Shown here: piece after piece, positions 27,501 through 35,659 of the stretch
How positions within the stretch are numbered: position 1 is the stretch's first letter
How the letters are laid out: each line of letters opens with the position of its first letter
Assembly: GCA_902478645.1 (NCBI GenBank)
Contig: CABSLV010000006.1
Span: forward strand, 13,091 to 77,090
Direction: 5' to 3'
DNA length: 64,000 nucleotides
Origin: an uncultured Flavobacteriales bacterium
GTDB lineage: Bacteria > Bacteroidota > Bacteroidia > Flavobacteriales > UBA1820
The notes under the pieces: model-generated
What the model was told of the DNA's origin: nothing
The model's database searches: none
Seen by the model: the letters and a program-made list of their open reading frames with translations, nothing else
Program-made: the position numbers and the translations under genes

Positions 27501-27705
27501 CCAAGGCAAGGTATTGCGCCCCGACCGGGTGTGCATAGACGGAGATCGGGCCGTGGTTCTGGACTACAAGACGGGAGCGCCCCGGGCAGAACACAGCGCA
27601 CAGGTGGCCGAATACGCCCTGGTACTCCAAAACATGGGATATAAAGTAGAAAAATGCCTTTTAATTTATTTGAACGACGATAAAATCGAGGTGCAAGCGT
27701 GTTAA
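24577..27705 (+). CDS. addA: UvrD-family helicase-nuclease, AddA/RecB type
   Basis: 1042 residues. Walker A is NASAGSGKT at the N-terminus (residues 8-16); motif II is YFIDEFQDTS; motif III region QAIYRWRGGD; motif V SLMTIHKAKGLEFPVAIVP; motif VI LLYVALTRAKRQLHIL. The C-terminus carries a RecB-type PD-(D/E)xK nuclease (RPDRVCIDGDRAVVLDYKTG ... QVAEYALVLQ). It would resect double-strand breaks with an AddB-type partner, which is not in this window. The ATG at 24577 follows a TACCTTTG element and puts the Walker A motif at the usual distance from the start. Confidence 0.9.
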   Translation: MGQLQVYNASAGSGKTFSLVREYLVLLLSSPRPDAYREILAITFTNKAAWEMKHRILSTLESLSRGQSASGMGEQILEKTGLPPQVLWQRAGEILEAIFNDYSAFSVGTIDSFTTRLVRSFSHELPLPVGFDIVVDADQILRQAVDLLLLRAGSDGELSEMLLDFVLHNVDNGNSWDITSLLLSGARMGQEKAADEALEKLADKKIGDYLTLRRRLLRYLADVEKKVSETGQKACRIIYQELCSDKILAGGANGIAGFFRKAAAGNVSALDPNASAVEKFLAGKYASSTATAEQKIAVGAQYQPLCALAEEIASLLETHKKAYGYAQMVLAPLSKMGVASQIGSQVDAIKQRSGVMLLSEFNQIVSRHLRQEPVPFIYEKLGERYKHYFIDEFQDTSTLQWDNIRALIYNQLAQDGSGLVVGDAKQAIYRWRGGDTRQFIDLYQRGGGLPPEQYRVENLTTNYRSGGVIVDFTNEFFTLIAPVALDETFRRVYEEGNHQASKAPGEGFVSIRTLEGRTVEDRREPTLLAILEEIDRVTRLDGYSYRDIAVIYRSNRDGSQIAEYLSAHGIPVQSSESLLIDSSRAVRVLVAALRTLAFPDDLQARATLADYLEEKGAFSAQDPDAEKSRIITSPAAAFFEALEKFSAGKFLHREAQQFPLYECVEYLASGLSLWGQGQDAYLTAFLDLAGQFVRDTSASPVALLEEWDTRRATASIPSGEAGNAVSLMTIHKAKGLEFPVAIVPFASWSISDREEVWIDIPEEEKPLEGLPVALVPLSGVKKNGLDQIYAQYQGRILADNLNLLYVALTRAKRQLHILTSTDVPGRTVGEYFGYFLGNVDIVNQDDPQGIYTYSIGQRTPAHEREETTDLFPVERWNGTPWRERLRVNLDWKKVWATPAAEAVERGNRIHRVLSDVTDAQGVDAAVSRALRTGLFPWEEAECISRAVHAVVAHPSLSQYYAAPWQGEAERELKTAQGKVLRPDRVCIDGDRAVVLDYKTGAPRAEHSAQVAEYALVLQNMGYKVEKCLLIYLNDDKIEVQAC

Positions 27706-27771
27706 TTAGCAAAACGTTGTGATTTCCTGCCCGGGGAATTGGCTATCTTGCACACGTAACTTTTTACGGCC

Positions 27772-28485
27772 ATGAGATACAGAGACATTTTTTTCATTGC
27801 GGCGGCCGGCTTGCTGGCGACCGGTTGTTCTTCCGAGGCTTTTCCTTTCGAGCCGGGATACATCCCGGCCGAGAACAGCATCGGTTCGTACATGGATCCG
27901 ATGTTGGCCGAGGCTTCCATCCGATATTGGCATGAAGCTACTGGAATAGCCGGAGACGGACAGGCTACTTACGACAAGATGCAAATCGAGTTTTACGCCG
28001 GAGGACTTTACCCCGAACAGGCGTTTCCCGGTTTTGCACAACGCATCACTCCCCGGAGCGCTCCCGAGCGATATGATTCACTCACCCAAGCGCACCAGGA
28101 TTACGACTACTGGGGCAATCCCGCTCTCTCGGCCTACGACGTCGTTTTCAAAGGGATTACGGCCATCGACATCGTTTCCGATACGGACTACGACGCACAG
28201 CACCCGGCCGGGACTTCCCTCAAGGACATCTTTACCCTCACGATCCAAGAAGTTGTCAAAGGCGCAGCGGACGGCATCCCCGCGTATGTATTCAAGGAAA
28301 CGGTTTACGACCCCTCTTCCGACTTTCCGGCCGAGGGAGGACCTCACCTGTTGGGACGGGTCTTGACCTTCAAACCCACCAAGGCACCGGCGAAGACCGC
28401 TACCCATGTCTTTACCATTACCTACCAGAATGAACGCGGGAAAGTACTCACCGCACAGACCAAAGCTTTCAAGATAAAACTGTAA
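27772..28485 (+). CDS. Predicted lipoprotein, unknown function
   Basis: 237 residues. A signal peptide ends in the lipobox LLATGC (Cys19), so the mature protein is membrane-anchored. I recognise no domain; the C-terminal half is beta-rich with repeated Thr/Val patterns. A -7-like TATCTTGC lies at 27744-27751. It is the last gene before the origin-like region on the left, and is followed by a short hairpin. Confidence 0.75.
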   Translation: MRYRDIFFIAAAGLLATGCSSEAFPFEPGYIPAENSIGSYMDPMLAEASIRYWHEATGIAGDGQATYDKMQIEFYAGGLYPEQAFPGFAQRITPRSAPERYDSLTQAHQDYDYWGNPALSAYDVVFKGITAIDIVSDTDYDAQHPAGTSLKDIFTLTIQEVVKGAADGIPAYVFKETVYDPSSDFPAEGGPHLLGRVLTFKPTKAPAKTATHVFTITYQNERGKVLTAQTKAFKIKL

Positions 28486-28527
28486 TTCCTGTTTTTCCCG
28501 TATATTCGGACGTAACGATCAAAAACA

Positions 28528-28560
28528 AAGCCTCCCCTTCACCGGGAGGCCTTTCTGTTT
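28528..28560 (+). terminator. Terminator of the 27772 lipoprotein gene
   Basis: 7-bp GC stem GCCTCCC (28530-28536) with GGGAGGC (28544-28550), followed by a pyrimidine-rich CTTTCTGTTT. It lies 44 bases after the stop codon. Confidence 0.7.
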
Positions 28561-28657
28561 GAGAAATATTCCTGCTACTTCTCCCTCTTATCATTTATCA
28601 CCTATAACTTCTTTTTCATCCTAGGAAAAAAGAAAAGAACAGGAAAAGTGAATAACC

Positions 28658-28693
28658 TGTGCATAACTGTGGATAAACCACAAGTTATCCACA
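28658..28693. promoter_or_regulatory. DnaA box cluster (three boxes in 36 bases)
   Basis: Reverse TGTGCATAA (28658-28666), reverse TGTGGATAA (28668-28676) and forward TTATCCACA (28685-28693). All three fit the DnaA consensus. The first two are tandem, separated by one base, and the third is inverted relative to them. Confidence 0.82.
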
Positions 28694-29206
28694 ATCAACA
28701 TTTTCTTTTTCTTTCGGAAAAAAACAAAGCAGCTATTTCTCCACAAATCCCCCGAAAGAAAAAGGCAGTTGCCAAAACCTTTTTCACAAAAAACGAAGGC
28801 TTTCGAAAAACAATCTATCCACAACTCCCGGTGGAAACATGTTTTCCACCGTTTGTTCAAACTTCATTTTATTTTTTATTTATCAATCGCTTATACGAAA
28901 ATCCTTTGTGGATAAAAACAAAACAACTCTAGAAAGATGGAATATCAAAATTCTTCCCCGTTTTTTTCCCAACACGATCCCCGGGCATATACCTCTTTTT
29001 CTATTCTTTTATTTTAAAACAAAAAAAGAAGAAGAAGGAATACTTTCCTGCGCTGTGCAGACTTTTCCTTTGTAAGTTCCTTCTTTTTACTTTTTTTCTT
29101 GAATAAAAAAAGAAAAGGAATAAGAAAGAAGAAAGACAGAGGAAACAAAGGTGTAACTTCCCTGTTTTTTAAGCTTTTAAAAAATGGGAGAAATGAAGGA
29201 AAAGGA

Positions 29207-31033
29207 TCAACCGAGGATCACGTGTGCCTCCGGATACTTGTAGGCCGGTTCGGGTTTCATCCGACGGGTCAATGCAAATCCGAAGGTCAACAGTCCGATA
29301 CGGCCCATGAACATCGAAACGATCAAGGTGATCTTCCCTCCGTCCGACAAAACGGAAGTGATGCCCGTGGAAAGTCCTGTAGTGGTAAAGGCCGAAATCT
29401 CTTCAAAGACCAGTTCTATCAGATCGTGCGACGAGTCCGTAAAGGTCAGTACGATGGTTCCGATGGTGACAAATAGTATGGAGAAAAGCAGAATGGTCAT
29501 CGCCCGGAAGATCGTGCTGTCCGGGATCTGCGAATGCTCGATATTGACCCGCTGTTTGCCCCGTACGGTGTTGATGGCCGAGACGAAGAGGATAAAGAAG
29601 GTTGTCGTCTTGATACCTCCTCCGGTAGAAGCCGGAGAAGCGCCGATGAACATCAGAATGATCAGCAGGAGCAAGGTAGGGTTGAGCACCTGACCGAAAT
29701 CGACCGAATTGAATCCCGCGGTGCGCGAGACAGCCGACTGGAAAAACGAAACGACGATCTTACCCCCCAAAGAATGTTCTTGCAGCGAATGGTTCCATTC
29801 GAAGACCATGAAAAGTACCGTTCCCAGTACGATCAGAAAACAGGAGGTGAAGACTACGATCCGTGTATTGAGGCTCCATCTTCTTTTTACCGAAGGGAGA
29901 AACCTTTTGCGCGAATCGGAAAAGATGTCCTTCAACACCGGAAATCCGATACCTCCCAGGATGGTCAACACAGCGATAATGATCTGGAGTACGTAAGCGT
30001 TTCGGCAGAAGTAATTGAACATATTGCCTTCGAAGAGCGAAAAACCTGCATTGTTGAAGGCCGCGATGGAATGGAAAACCGAGTAGTAGGCTTTCTGGTA
30101 AACATCCAGAAAAGGCGTCGAATTGCTCCAGTTGAAAAAAATGAGTACAGCTCCGATGGTTTCGATTACCAGCGTGGCAATGAAAATATCCTTGAGCAGA
30201 AAGATACTTTCCTTAAAATTACGTGCATCGAGTGAATCCTTGATCAGTGCCTGGTTGCTGATACCGATGTTGCGTTTGGCCAGGATCAGGAAAAACGTGG
30301 CAAAGGTCAGGAGGCCCAATCCCCCGAACTGTACCAGCAGCATGATGATGATCTGTCCACGAAGGGAAAATGTCGAGGCAATGTCCACGGTGGAGAGTCC
30401 CGTTACACAGCAGGCCGAGGTGGAAGTAAACAAAGCATCGATAAGCGATACATTTACCCCTTCGGCACTCATCTGTGGGAGCATCAACAATGCAGCACCA
30501 GTCAGGATAATCAGCAGGAAGGACAGTACGAACAGTTTTTGCGGGGAGAGTCGTGTAGCAGGCAACAGAGCCGAAGCACGGCCTATTTCGACTACCAGCA
30601 GTACCAGAAAGGCTACCTGTTCCACGATAGAGGACAGCATGCCGTATTCACTTTTTCCTGTCAGCGGGTCGGGTGGCTGGGCAAGGAACGACTTGTAGAG
30701 GAATACGCAGAGCAGGATAGCCAGCAGGATGGCGTTGACTTGGTATTCTTTGAAATATTTTCGAGGTGAGAACGAGTAGAGATACCCGATGAAAAATTTC
30801 AAGTAGTAAAATACGATGATACCTCGGAAAATGTTTTTGATCCAGAGGGAGAGTTGCGGGGTATTTTCAAAACCGTATGCCAGGATCAGACCTGCAATGC
30901 CGGCCAGTGCCGCCAGAATGCTCAACAGGTTGAGCGTACGCGTAACGACATTTTTCGAGTCGTAGAGCAGGATATTGATGCTTTCCCGCAGGTTGCGCAG
31001 ACGGCGGATGAAGTTTTCTTGCAAGAATGGCAT
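29207..31033 (-). CDS. trkH: TrkH/KtrB-family potassium transporter
   Basis: 608 residues with four membrane-pore-membrane repeats. The pore-loop glycines appear in TSACCVTGLS, AFNNAGFS, SRTAGFNS and TTTGLSTG, the K+ selectivity filter pattern of the Trk/Ktr/HKT superfamily. The N-terminal 150 residues add extra helices, as in several Bacteroidota members. It takes up K+ at the inner membrane, normally with a cytosolic TrkA/KtrA RCK partner, which is not adjacent here. It reads toward the oriC candidate and starts behind a near-perfect promoter. Confidence 0.93.
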   Translation of the reverse strand: MPFLQENFIRRLRNLRESINILLYDSKNVVTRTLNLLSILAALAGIAGLILAYGFENTPQLSLWIKNIFRGIIVFYYLKFFIGYLYSFSPRKYFKEYQVNAILLAILLCVFLYKSFLAQPPDPLTGKSEYGMLSSIVEQVAFLVLLVVEIGRASALLPATRLSPQKLFVLSFLLIILTGAALLMLPQMSAEGVNVSLIDALFTSTSACCVTGLSTVDIASTFSLRGQIIIMLLVQFGGLGLLTFATFFLILAKRNIGISNQALIKDSLDARNFKESIFLLKDIFIATLVIETIGAVLIFFNWSNSTPFLDVYQKAYYSVFHSIAAFNNAGFSLFEGNMFNYFCRNAYVLQIIIAVLTILGGIGFPVLKDIFSDSRKRFLPSVKRRWSLNTRIVVFTSCFLIVLGTVLFMVFEWNHSLQEHSLGGKIVVSFFQSAVSRTAGFNSVDFGQVLNPTLLLLIILMFIGASPASTGGGIKTTTFFILFVSAINTVRGKQRVNIEHSQIPDSTIFRAMTILLFSILFVTIGTIVLTFTDSSHDLIELVFEEISAFTTTGLSTGITSVLSDGGKITLIVSMFMGRIGLLTFGFALTRRMKPEPAYKYPEAHVILG

Positions 31034-31065
31034 TTCGGCAAATATTCGAAGATACTATCTCGAAG

Positions 31066-31097
31066 CAAATGTAATCCAAATCCCCGGCGGGGACAAA
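31066..31097 (-). promoter_or_regulatory. Promoter of trkH
   Basis: On the minus strand, TTTG (31097-31094), 20 bases, TACATTTG (31073-31066). This matches the Bacteroidota consensus closely. The trkH ATG is 32 bases downstream. The promoter sits directly beside the acyl-CoA synthetase terminator. Confidence 0.75.
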
Positions 31098-31099
31098 CG

Positions 31100-31141
31100 A
31101 AAAGCCGGAAAAACGCGAAGTCTTGCGTTTTTCCGGCTTTT
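31100..31141 (-). terminator. Terminator of the acyl-CoA synthetase operon
   Basis: Perfect 17-bp inverted repeat (31100-31116 with 31125-31141) around an 8-base loop, with T-runs on both sides. It lies about 75 bases after the synthetase stop codon on the minus strand. Confidence 0.8.
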
Positions 31142-31216
31142 TACCCGCTTTTGTTTCTCTCCGCTACCGAAGGAAAAACAAATTCCGTTCAAGGGCAGGT
31201 GAAGAGGTATGCAGGA

Positions 31217-32905
31217 TTATTTTTCCGCAGCTTCGCCACCGGTTGCCTTGTTCTGGTCTTTTTCACGGATTTCCACCCGGCGTATTTTTCCGCTGATGGT
31301 CTTGGGCAGTTCGTCCACGAATTCGATGATACGCGGGTATTTGTACGGGGCAGTGATGTGTTTGACGTAATCCTGGATCTGTTTGATGAGGTTTTCATCG
31401 GCGATGGCCTTGTAAGCGCTGGCCAGCACGATGGTTGCCTTGACCACCTGTCCGCGGATTTCGTCCGGTACACCCGTAATGGCACATTCCACTACGGCCG
31501 GATGGGTCATCAGCGCGCTTTCCACCTCGAAAGGTCCGATGCGGTAACCCGAGCTTTTGATCACATCATCCGCCCGGCTGACGAACCAGAAGTATCCGTC
31601 CTTGTCCCGTTTGGCCACATCGCCCGTGTAGTACACACCGTTCTTGATCGAACGGATGGTCATTTCCGGATTTTTGTAGTATTCCTTGAAAAGGCCCAGC
31701 ACCTTCTTGCCATGGGTACGGATGACGATCTGTCCTTCTTCGCCGTCAGGAACACTGTTTCCTTCGGCATCGACCAGATCGACATCGTATTGCGGGTTGC
31801 GGATGCCCATCGAACCGCTTTTGGGTTCAATCCATGGGTAGGAAGCGATGATCAGCGTGGTTTCCGTCTGGCCGAAACCTTCCATCAGTTTGATTCCTGT
31901 GCGCTCGAGCCATTGTTTATATACCTCCGGGTTGAGTGCTTCACCGGCAATGGTGCAGTACTTGAGCGAAGATATATCGTATTTTCCCATCGCTTCGTCG
32001 TGCAACAGGAACCGGAAAACGGTAGGAGGTGCACAAAAAGAAGTGATGTGGTACTTTTCGATCATTTCCAGGATTTCGGCCGGGACGAATTTTTCGAAGT
32101 CATAGACGAATACATTGGCTCCGGCTATCCACTGTCCGTAGAGTTTTCCCCATACGGCCTTGCCCCACCCGGTATCGGCCAGGGTGAAATGCAGGCTGCT
32201 TTCATCGAGATTGTGCCAATACTTTCCGGTGATGATGTGCGCCAGGGGATAGGTAAAGTCGTGTGCTACCATCTTGGGATTGCCGGTGGTACCCGAAGTG
32301 AAGTACATGAGCGAGATGTCGTCGTTGATGTTCACATGTTCCGGGCGAACAAACGGCGCAGCTTCCCGAAGTCCCTTGTGGAAGTCTTCCCACCCTTGCG
32401 GTACGTACGGGCCTACCGAAACGCGCAGTTTGACGGTGGAGGAAAGCGGCATTGCCTCGTCGATCCGGTCGGTGATATCCTTGTCGCCGCAGGCGACGAT
32501 CATTTTCACTCCGGCAGCATTGTTGCGGTACACGATGTCATGCGGCATCAGCAGGTGTGTGGCCGGAATGCATACGGCTCCGATCTTGTGCAGGGCGATG
32601 ATCGAAAACCAGAATTCGTAGTGGCGCTTGAGGATCAGCATCACCCGATCACCTTTTTCGACTCCCAGACTGGTAAAGTACGAAGCCGCCCGGTCGCTCT
32701 CGCGTTTGATATCGGCAAAAGTGAAGTCGATCTTTTCCTTGTCCTTCCCTATCCATAGCAGGGCTTTCTTGTCGGGTTGTTCTTCGGCCCAGGCGTCCAC
32801 CACGTCGTATCCGAAGTTGAAGTTTTCCGGTACTTCCACCCGGAAATTCTTCATGAAATCCTCCTGCGAGGAGAAAGTGGTCTGTTTGAGAAAACGTTCA
32901 AGCAT
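31217..32905 (-). CDS. AMP-forming acyl-CoA synthetase (acetate/medium-chain type)
   Basis: 562 residues of the ANL adenylating superfamily. The P-loop-like motif YFTSGTTGNPKM, the GEALNPEV and GFGQTETT motifs, the hinge region YYTGDVAKRDKDGYFWFVSRADDVI and the catalytic A10 lysine in PKTISGKIRR are all present. It activates a carboxylic acid to acyl-AMP and then to acyl-CoA. The sequence is closest in style to the medium-chain/acetyl-CoA synthetase-like group; chain length cannot be read from sequence. The nitronate-monooxygenase-like gene lies 22 bases upstream on the same strand, so they form a unit. Confidence 0.92.
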   Translation of the reverse strand: MLERFLKQTTFSSQEDFMKNFRVEVPENFNFGYDVVDAWAEEQPDKKALLWIGKDKEKIDFTFADIKRESDRAASYFTSLGVEKGDRVMLILKRHYEFWFSIIALHKIGAVCIPATHLLMPHDIVYRNNAAGVKMIVACGDKDITDRIDEAMPLSSTVKLRVSVGPYVPQGWEDFHKGLREAAPFVRPEHVNINDDISLMYFTSGTTGNPKMVAHDFTYPLAHIITGKYWHNLDESSLHFTLADTGWGKAVWGKLYGQWIAGANVFVYDFEKFVPAEILEMIEKYHITSFCAPPTVFRFLLHDEAMGKYDISSLKYCTIAGEALNPEVYKQWLERTGIKLMEGFGQTETTLIIASYPWIEPKSGSMGIRNPQYDVDLVDAEGNSVPDGEEGQIVIRTHGKKVLGLFKEYYKNPEMTIRSIKNGVYYTGDVAKRDKDGYFWFVSRADDVIKSSGYRIGPFEVESALMTHPAVVECAITGVPDEIRGQVVKATIVLASAYKAIADENLIKQIQDYVKHITAPYKYPRIIEFVDELPKTISGKIRRVEIREKDQNKATGGEAAEK

Positions 32906-32927
32906 ATGTCTTGTCGTATTTTTGTTT

Positions 32928-34022
32928 TTATGGATGATGTTTTGTTTTTCGTTCTTCGCGCGCTTTTTTGAAACCGTCCACCAGCTCGCCGATCACTTCC
33001 CGAACGGACGAAATACGTGTTTCGCGGTAGGCATTGCTCCCGGCAAAGGCATACCCTTTTTTCAGGTTGCCTCGGAAGGCATTGAACAGCGCGGTGATGA
33101 TGCAGTAGGGTGTTTTGTCCGGATCGCACGTTTTGATGCAGTGGAACCGGCAGGCTTTCGGCCGTGTGCGTCCTTGCTCGACTTCGCGGAGAAATTCCCC
33201 GGAGATAGCTCTTCCCGGCATTCCCACCGGACTTTTGATGATTTCGATGTCCTCGGCTTGCGCATCGAGGTAGGCCTGTTTGAAACGCAGGTCGGCATCG
33301 CATTCCTCCGTGGTAACGAACCGCGTGCCCAGTTGTACTCCCGAAGCACCCAGGGACATCATCCGGTACATGTCTTCTCCGGTGTAGATACCTCCAGCGG
33401 CGATCACGGGGATCTTTTTGTCCGAAGCCTTTCCGAAAGCATCGGCCTGTGCCACTACTTCGGGAAGGACTTTTTCAAGGGAGAAATTCTCGTCGTCGAG
33501 TTGGTTTTCCTTGTAGCCCAGGTGTCCTCCGGCTTTCGGACCTTCCACCACGATGGCATCCGGGAGGTAGTCGTAGGCATTTTTCCATTTCTCGCAGATC
33601 ACCCGTGCGGCGCGTGCGGAGGAAACGATAGGTACCAGGCGGGTCGTGCTGTCTTTCTTGAGGAAAGAGGGGAGTTCCAGCGGGAGTCCCGCTCCGGAAA
33701 AGATGACGTGAGCTTTTTCGGCGATGGCCGTACGCACCATGTCGGCGAAGTTGGTCAAAGCCACCATGATGTTCACTCCGATGATACCGGAGGTCTTTTC
33801 CCGGGCTTTGCGCAATTCTTCCTTCAGTCCCAGGATCGAGGCTTTGAAATAGTCAGGGTGTTCCCGGCGGTACAGCAGTCCCAGTCCGGCGCAGGAGATC
33901 ACTCCCACACCTCCCTGGTTGGCTACGGCCGAGGCCAGTCTGGAAAGGGAGATTCCTACCCCCATTCCTCCCTGAACGATGGGTACGGCGGCGCACAGAT
34001 TTCCTATTTTGAGTGGTTCCAT
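32928..34022 (-). CDS. Nitronate monooxygenase / FMN-dependent 2-nitropropane dioxygenase-like oxidoreductase
   Basis: 364 residues. The TIM-barrel FMN family shows PIVQGGMGVGISLSRLASAVANQGGVG at the N-terminus, VEGPKAGGHLGY and VIAAGGIYTGEDMYRMMSLGASGVQLGTRFV, the phosphate-binding signatures. Family members include nitronate monooxygenase and FabK-type enoyl-ACP reductases; the C-terminal cysteine-rich stretch (RFHCIKTCDPDKTPYC) is a feature of a Bacteroidota/Clostridia subgroup. Its pairing with an acyl-CoA synthetase 22 bases downstream suggests work on an organic acid, but the substrate is unknown. A TetR-operator-like palindrome lies upstream at 34111. Confidence 0.87.
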   Translation of the reverse strand: MEPLKIGNLCAAVPIVQGGMGVGISLSRLASAVANQGGVGVISCAGLGLLYRREHPDYFKASILGLKEELRKAREKTSGIIGVNIMVALTNFADMVRTAIAEKAHVIFSGAGLPLELPSFLKKDSTTRLVPIVSSARAARVICEKWKNAYDYLPDAIVVEGPKAGGHLGYKENQLDDENFSLEKVLPEVVAQADAFGKASDKKIPVIAAGGIYTGEDMYRMMSLGASGVQLGTRFVTTEECDADLRFKQAYLDAQAEDIEIIKSPVGMPGRAISGEFLREVEQGRTRPKACRFHCIKTCDPDKTPYCIITALFNAFRGNLKKGYAFAGSNAYRETRISSVREVIGELVDGFKKAREERKTKHHP

Positions 34023-34057
34023 ATATGTGTCGCTGTATCGTGATTGATTTGCGGTGG

Positions 34058-34065
34058 TAAAAGTA
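34058..34065 (-). promoter_or_regulatory. Possible -7 element of the nitronate-monooxygenase operon
   Basis: TACTTTTA on the minus strand differs from TAnnTTTG by the last base. It lies 35 bases upstream of the ATG. Weak on its own. Confidence 0.35.
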
Positions 34066-34110
34066 CGGGTTCTTCCGCCACCGGGGTACAGGCTTTCCCC
34101 AGTTTAACGG

Positions 34111-34124
34111 AATGAACGTTCATT
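34111..34124. promoter_or_regulatory. TetR-operator-like palindrome
   Basis: Perfect 14-bp palindrome AATGAACGTTCATT. This form is common in operators of TetR-family repressors. It lies in the 400-base gene-free stretch 34023-34422, 88 bases before the ATG of the oxidoreductase-acyl-CoA synthetase operon. The rest of the stretch is AT-rich (34125-34200) with a terminator at 34274-34307. No TetR gene is in the window. Confidence 0.4.
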
Positions 34125-34273
34125 TTTTAATTATAGTCAGTTTTATTTCTTTTTATCAAATATATTTTTAATAAATACAAAATATTTTTGATGAAAAATC
34201 AGAAAATAGCGGTTTTCTGTCAATCGTATTTTAACATTACGCGGCCTTTTTCGCGTATTTTGTACATGAAAAA

Positions 34274-34307
34274 GCCTCCGTGCGGAACGATCGTTCCGCA
34301 CGGAGGC
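34274..34307 (-). terminator. Terminator of the 34423 TlpA lipoprotein gene
   Basis: Perfect palindrome with 17-bp arms (34274-34290 with 34291-34307) and, on the minus strand, a following T-run (CTTTTTCATG). It lies about 115 bases after the stop codon at 34423. Confidence 0.8.
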
Positions 34308-34422
34308 GCAGAATTTCCCGAATATTTCTGTTTTTCGCTTCTTTTCGTCGATTTTTCTCTCTGGCCGACACCTCGGGAGCGGTCGTTTGGCAGAGCGAAT
34401 CGTATAGAGCGGGATAAGGTTT

Positions 34423-35616
34423 TTACTTTCCGCTATCTTGATAAGCTTTCTCGACCGTTTCCTTTACTTGGGAGAGGATGTCCCACGGATATCCTTTCAG
34501 GGCGATGTTCCCTTCCGGGTCGATCAAAAAGCAAGTAGGGACGCCCATTACGCCGTAGGCCGGTTGGATCTCCTGTCCGAGTGCCGAATGACTGTCGTTG
34601 ACGTGTCTCCAGGCCATTTTCTCGTCGGCGATGACTTTCCGCCAGTACGAATCGTTGTATTCGTTTACGGCAATGCCGACGATCTCGAAATTCTTGTCTT
34701 TCAACTGGTCATAAAGAGCGACCAAGGAGGGGATTGACGCCCGGCATCCACCGCACCAGGTGCCCCAAAAGTCCAACAGGACGTACTGGCCGCGCAGGTC
34801 CGAGAGACGGAGCATCTGTCCGTCGATGTCCTCCAGTGCAAAATCCGGTGCAGCGTTCCCGACTTGGGTTGCGCGTACGGCCGCTATGTAGTCGGCGACA
34901 GCTTTCCCGGCAGGGCTGGCCTGTACGCGTGGGGAGAGGGCGCGGAAGGCAGAGTCGTACCGGTCGAAGTCCTTCATCGTTTTGTAATCGTAGTGCAGCA
35001 GTTCGGCGGAGTAGGCCAGGTCGGGGTTGTTTTTGACCAGTTCGCGCTCCATAGGGTCTCGCTGGGCAAGTATTTCGTTGGCGGATCGAATGAAGGAAAG
35101 GGCGCTGTCCTGCAGGATTTTCAAGCTGTCCTTGTCGTATTTCCCCTGGGATTGCTGCAGGGATTCCAGCAGGATGTGTCCTTGCTTTTGGATGGCTTTG
35201 GCACTATCTACCAACTCGTTAATGGTTTTCATCTGGGGCAGGTCGTACAGACCTCCGGAAATCTTCAGATACCGCCATTGCTGGACATCTCCCTGGACAT
35301 GTAGTTGGGAGTATCCTTCCAGAAAGAGTCCAGCCGAGGGGTTGTTGTTTACATCGAGCGTTTCACCTTCCTTTACCAGCAACAGGTTGGTATAGGTGTC
35401 GGTTGCCGAAGTTGTCAGGGAGAAATACCCGTCCTGGGTTACCGTGACACTGTCCGTGGGGATGGGAGTTTGGGTCAATGTACCGGTGGTCAGGACGATG
35501 CGGTCGCCGGTTTTCAAGCCATCGATTTGGCCTTCGATGGTGTTCTTGGGTGCGGAAGGCGTGCAGGCGCACAGTCCGCAGGCCGTCAGGGCAAGGAGTA
35601 ACGGGGTAGCTTTCAT
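34423..35616 (-). CDS. TlpA-like thiol-disulfide oxidoreductase lipoprotein with DUF4369-type N-terminus
   Basis: 397 residues. The lipobox LCAC places the mature N-terminus on a membrane. Residues 25-105 (NTIEGQIDGLKTGDRIVLTTG) match the DUF4369 module; a helical linker follows. The C-terminal thioredoxin-like domain (about 262-395) has the redox centre DFWGTWCGGC and the cis-Pro site GVMGVPTCFLIDPEG. It would reduce or exchange disulfides in periplasmic proteins. The 61657 and 62830 proteins are relatives. The small membrane protein gene 35660-35845 lies 43 bases upstream on the same strand. Confidence 0.9.
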   Translation of the reverse strand: MKATPLLLALTACGLCACTPSAPKNTIEGQIDGLKTGDRIVLTTGTLTQTPIPTDSVTVTQDGYFSLTTSATDTYTNLLLVKEGETLDVNNNPSAGLFLEGYSQLHVQGDVQQWRYLKISGGLYDLPQMKTINELVDSAKAIQKQGHILLESLQQSQGKYDKDSLKILQDSALSFIRSANEILAQRDPMERELVKNNPDLAYSAELLHYDYKTMKDFDRYDSAFRALSPRVQASPAGKAVADYIAAVRATQVGNAAPDFALEDIDGQMLRLSDLRGQYVLLDFWGTWCGGCRASIPSLVALYDQLKDKNFEIVGIAVNEYNDSYWRKVIADEKMAWRHVNDSHSALGQEIQPAYGVMGVPTCFLIDPEGNIALKGYPWDILSQVKETVEKAYQDSGK

Positions 35617-35659
35617 GATCGTTCGTTTTTTTGGTGGGGAGAAGCAGGGGTGGATTCGG

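Larger units (their letters stand above)
28486..29206. other. oriC: Candidate chromosomal replication origin (oriC)
   Basis: 721 bases without a credible gene, between two convergent genes. The left half holds four 9-mers fitting the DnaA consensus TTATNCACA: 28658-28666 and 28668-28676 (both reverse), 28685-28693 (forward) and 28907-28915 (reverse). One-mismatch copies lie at 28737-28745 and 28815-28823. A short inverted repeat of TTTCCACC lies at 28830-28850. From about 28850 to 29200 the sequence is very AT-rich, with long A and T runs, as expected of an unwinding element. Strand composition also appears to change around here: C-rich plus strand on the left, G-rich on the right, by sampled lines. 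dnaA is not adjacent. The alternative, a plain AT-rich intergenic region, would not explain the boxes. Confidence 0.8.

Noticed and set aside
28648..28932. 94-codon open frame inside the origin-like region
   Set aside because: The DnaA boxes and A/T runs dictate its sequence; no hydrophobic or domain pattern, and no initiation signal.
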